From assembly GCF_002252675.1 (NCBI RefSeq), contig NZ_NQKY01000028.1:1-34326 (forward strand): DNA of 34,326 bases, written 5' to 3'. Under the pieces are notes generated by a model that did not search any database, was not told the DNA's origin, and saw only the letters and a program-made list of their open reading frames with translations. Position 1 is the stretch's first letter. Every line of letters starts with the position of its first letter. The translations under genes and the position numbers were made by a program. Shown in pieces: positions 32,675-34,326 of this stretch. The stretch is from Synechococcus sp. BO 8801. Its GTDB lineage: Bacteria; Cyanobacteriota; Cyanobacteriia; PCC-6307; Cyanobiaceae.

Positions 32675-34181
32675 CCATCCGGTCGAACGGGTCGACTGCC
32701 TGGAGACCCACATCTCCTGGATCCTGCTGACCGGAGCTGTCGCCTACAAGATCAAGAAGCCGGTGAACCTGGGCTTCGTCGATTTCTCGACCCCGGAGCG
32801 GCGCCGCTGGTTCTGCCAGGAGGAGCTTCGGCTCAACCGCCGGCTGGCTCCGGACCTCTACCTCGGCCTCAGCCCGATCCACGGCCCACCCGATCGGGCC
32901 AGCCTGCACGGCAGCGGGCCGATCCTCGAGCAAGCCGTCCGCATGCGCCAGTTCCCCCAGAGCGCCCTGCTGGGCGCCGTTCTGGATCGCCAGGGCCTCA
33001 CCGCCGACCAGCTCGAACGGCTGGCGGATGACCTGGCGGCCTTCCACAGCGCCGCTGCAGTGGCCCGCCCCGACGAGGCCTACGGCTCACCGGAGCTGGT
33101 GAAGGCGCCGGCCATGGCCAATCTGGAGGTGCTGGAGGCCAGCGGCGCTGCTGTCGCGCCGGAGGTGGCCGCCCTGCGGCAGTGGACGGAGGACAGCTTC
33201 GCGGAGCTCCAGCCCACCTTCGCCCTGCGCCGCAGCCAGGGGCGCATCCGTGAGTGCCATGGGGATCTGCACCTCGGCAACCTGCTGCTGGAGGAGGGGC
33301 GCATCCGGGTCTTCGACTGCCTGGAATTCAGCCCCGAGCTGCGCTGGATCGACGTGATCAGCGACCTGGCCTTTCTGGTGATGGATCTGGAGCACCGCGA
33401 CCGGCCCGACCTGGGGGCGGTGCTGCTCAACCGCTGGCTGGGGCGCTGCGGCGACTACGGCGGCCTGCTCACCTGGCGCTGGTACCGGGTCTACCGCTCC
33501 CTGGTGCGGGCCAAGGTCTGCGCCCTGCGCCTGCGCCAGCCCGACCTCGACGCCGGCACGGAGCAGCTGCTGCAGCAGGACCTGGAGCGCTACCTCCTGG
33601 GCGCCCGTCGCGCCAGCGCAGTCCCGACCCCGGCCCTGGTGATCACCCATGGGGTCTCCGGCAGCGGCAAGAGCCACCGGGCCCGCCAGCTCTGCCGGCG
33701 CCAGGGCTGGATCCAGCTCAGCTCCGACGTGGAGCGCAAGCGCCGCTTCGGCGCCTGGGGCCAGGGGGACGCGCCCCCCCTGCAGGGGGATCCCTACCGG
33801 AGCGCGGTGAGCGCCGACCTCTACGAACGGCAGCTGCCGGAGCAGGCCGCCCGGATCCTGGCCGCCGGGTACGCGGTGGTGGTGGATGCCACCTTCCTCG
33901 GCCGTGATCAGCGCCAGCGGATGGAGGATCTGGCCCGACGCTGCGGCGTGCCGTTCCTGATCCTGGCCTGCTGCAGCACGCCTGGGCAGGCCCGCCGGCG
34001 CATCAAGGAGCGCCGGCTGCGGGGCGGTGATCCCTCCGACGCCGATGGGGCCGTGCTGGAGACCCAGCTCAGGGCCCAGCAGCCCCTCGACGAAGGGGAG
34101 CTTCGGCACGTGCTCGAGGTGGGGGCGGAGCTGACGGCCGGCGATCTGATCGCCCGTATGGAGGAGCGGCTGGGGGCCTAG
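32631..34181 (+). CDS. Aminoglycoside-phosphotransferase-like domain fused to a P-loop kinase
   Basis: 516 residues from the GTG at 32631; an ATG at 32640 is an alternative. Residues 1-330 form an APH-like kinase fold: AYKIKKPVNLGFVDFST (lysine region), CHGDLHLGNLLL near 210 with the catalytic aspartate, and VFDCLEFS as the metal-binding aspartate. Residues 335-516 are a P-loop kinase of the AAA_33 type: GVSGSGKS (341-348), QLSSDVERKRRFG, and VVVDATFLGRDQRQRM. This two-domain architecture recurs in bacteria with unknown small-molecule substrates. There is no evidence that it acts on antibiotics. It converges on the last gene with a 4-base overlap. Confidence 0.88.
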   Translation: MDPMIAALLDPGAYDHPVERVDCLETHISWILLTGAVAYKIKKPVNLGFVDFSTPERRRWFCQEELRLNRRLAPDLYLGLSPIHGPPDRASLHGSGPILEQAVRMRQFPQSALLGAVLDRQGLTADQLERLADDLAAFHSAAAVARPDEAYGSPELVKAPAMANLEVLEASGAAVAPEVAALRQWTEDSFAELQPTFALRRSQGRIRECHGDLHLGNLLLEEGRIRVFDCLEFSPELRWIDVISDLAFLVMDLEHRDRPDLGAVLLNRWLGRCGDYGGLLTWRWYRVYRSLVRAKVCALRLRQPDLDAGTEQLLQQDLERYLLGARRASAVPTPALVITHGVSGSGKSHRARQLCRRQGWIQLSSDVERKRRFGAWGQGDAPPLQGDPYRSAVSADLYERQLPEQAARILAAGYAVVVDATFLGRDQRQRMEDLARRCGVPFLILACCSTPGQARRRIKERRLRGGDPSDADGAVLETQLRAQQPLDEGELRHVLEVGAELTAGDLIARMEERLGA

Positions 34182-34326
34182 AACCACTCGGCCAGGGCGG
34201 CCTCGCGGGTGTTGACGTTGGCTTCGGGGGTGGAGCGCCGGAACTCCATGGTGATGCTGCGCTTCTGCTCGCCATCGGCCGCCAGGGCCTCGATCGGGTA
34301 GAGCTGCTGGCCGTCGCGGAAGGGCA
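34178..34326 (-). CDS. 3' end of an unidentified gene (cut off by window)
   Basis: The last 49 codons read PFRDGQQLYPIEALA, then KRSITMEFRRST, and finish with REAALAEWF and a TAG stop at 34178. The rest lies beyond the right edge. The fragment looks like a real C-terminus (mixed hydrophobic and charged, ending in an amphipathic helix), but I do not recognise the family. It overlaps the convergent kinase-fusion gene by 4 bases. Confidence 0.6.
   Translation of the reverse strand, partial: PFRDGQQLYPIEALAADGEQKRSITMEFRRSTPEANVNTREAALAEWF

Noticed and set aside
32631-34181. Antibiotic resistance gene
   Set aside because: The APH-like fold is shared by many metabolic kinases; the fusion architecture and genomic setting give no link to aminoglycosides.
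1-34326. tRNA, rRNA, CRISPR array, transposase or phage genes
   Set aside because: All gaps over about 60 bp were read; none contains a cloverleaf, regularly spaced repeats, or terminal inverted repeats, and no protein resembles a transposase or integrase.

Overview
The window is a compact, very GC-rich stretch of a cyanobacterial chromosome. The lineage call rests on gene content: chlH (magnesium chelatase large subunit), a high-light-inducible protein (Hli), the cyanobacterial DUF2949, DUF3038 and DUF4335 families, a UbiH-like FAD hydroxylase, and a ferritin with a complete ferroxidase site. Small intergenic gaps, GTG/TTG starts and high GC fit a Cyanobium or Synechococcus-type picocyanobacterium. 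This is inference; no rRNA gene is present to confirm it.

Layout. 1-3.1 kb (mostly minus strand): partial gamma-glutamylcyclotransferase-like gene, a 27-codon micro-ORF, a PhzF-family protein, a short CBS-MgtE transporter and a NYN/LabA-type protein. 3.2-6.4 kb (plus): a phytase-like esterase overlapping a PhoX-type phosphatase. 6.4-10 kb: a coiled-coil membrane protein, a lipoprotein joining a solute-binding-like region to a von Willebrand A domain, and a divergent second solute-binding-like protein. 10.1-12.9 kb (plus): a metallophosphoesterase, an AT-richer glycosyltransferase-like gene, and feoA. 12.9-19.7 kb (minus): feoB, ferritin, an alpha/beta hydrolase, two tandem phosphoesterase-like genes (one lacking its metal ligands), a P-loop CobW-like protein and a CobW/COG0523 metallochaperone. 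19.9-21 kb: pstS with a strong terminator. 21-25 kb: chlH (minus). 25.2-28.5 kb (plus): dapB, an unknown membrane protein, hli, a UbiH-like monooxygenase and DUF2949. 28.6-34.3 kb: apt (minus), DUF3038-DUF4335, several small unknown proteins, a TspO-like protein, an aminoglycoside-phosphotransferase/P-loop kinase fusion, and the 3' end of an unidentified gene.

Themes. Phosphate: PhoX, the phytase-like protein and PstS, with a candidate Pho box. Metals: FeoA/FeoB, ferritin, and a CobW chaperone with a candidate Zur-type box heading a tightly overlapping five-gene minus-strand unit. Light: ChlH, and Hli with a candidate RpaB (HLR1) site. The least explained items are the cobW-headed unit with its pseudo-phosphoesterase, the VWA/solute-binding divergent locus, a 14-bp tandem repeat spanning a start codon, and a terminator-like hairpin whose T-run ends one base before a start codon. 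No tRNA, rRNA, CRISPR array, insertion sequence or prophage gene was seen.
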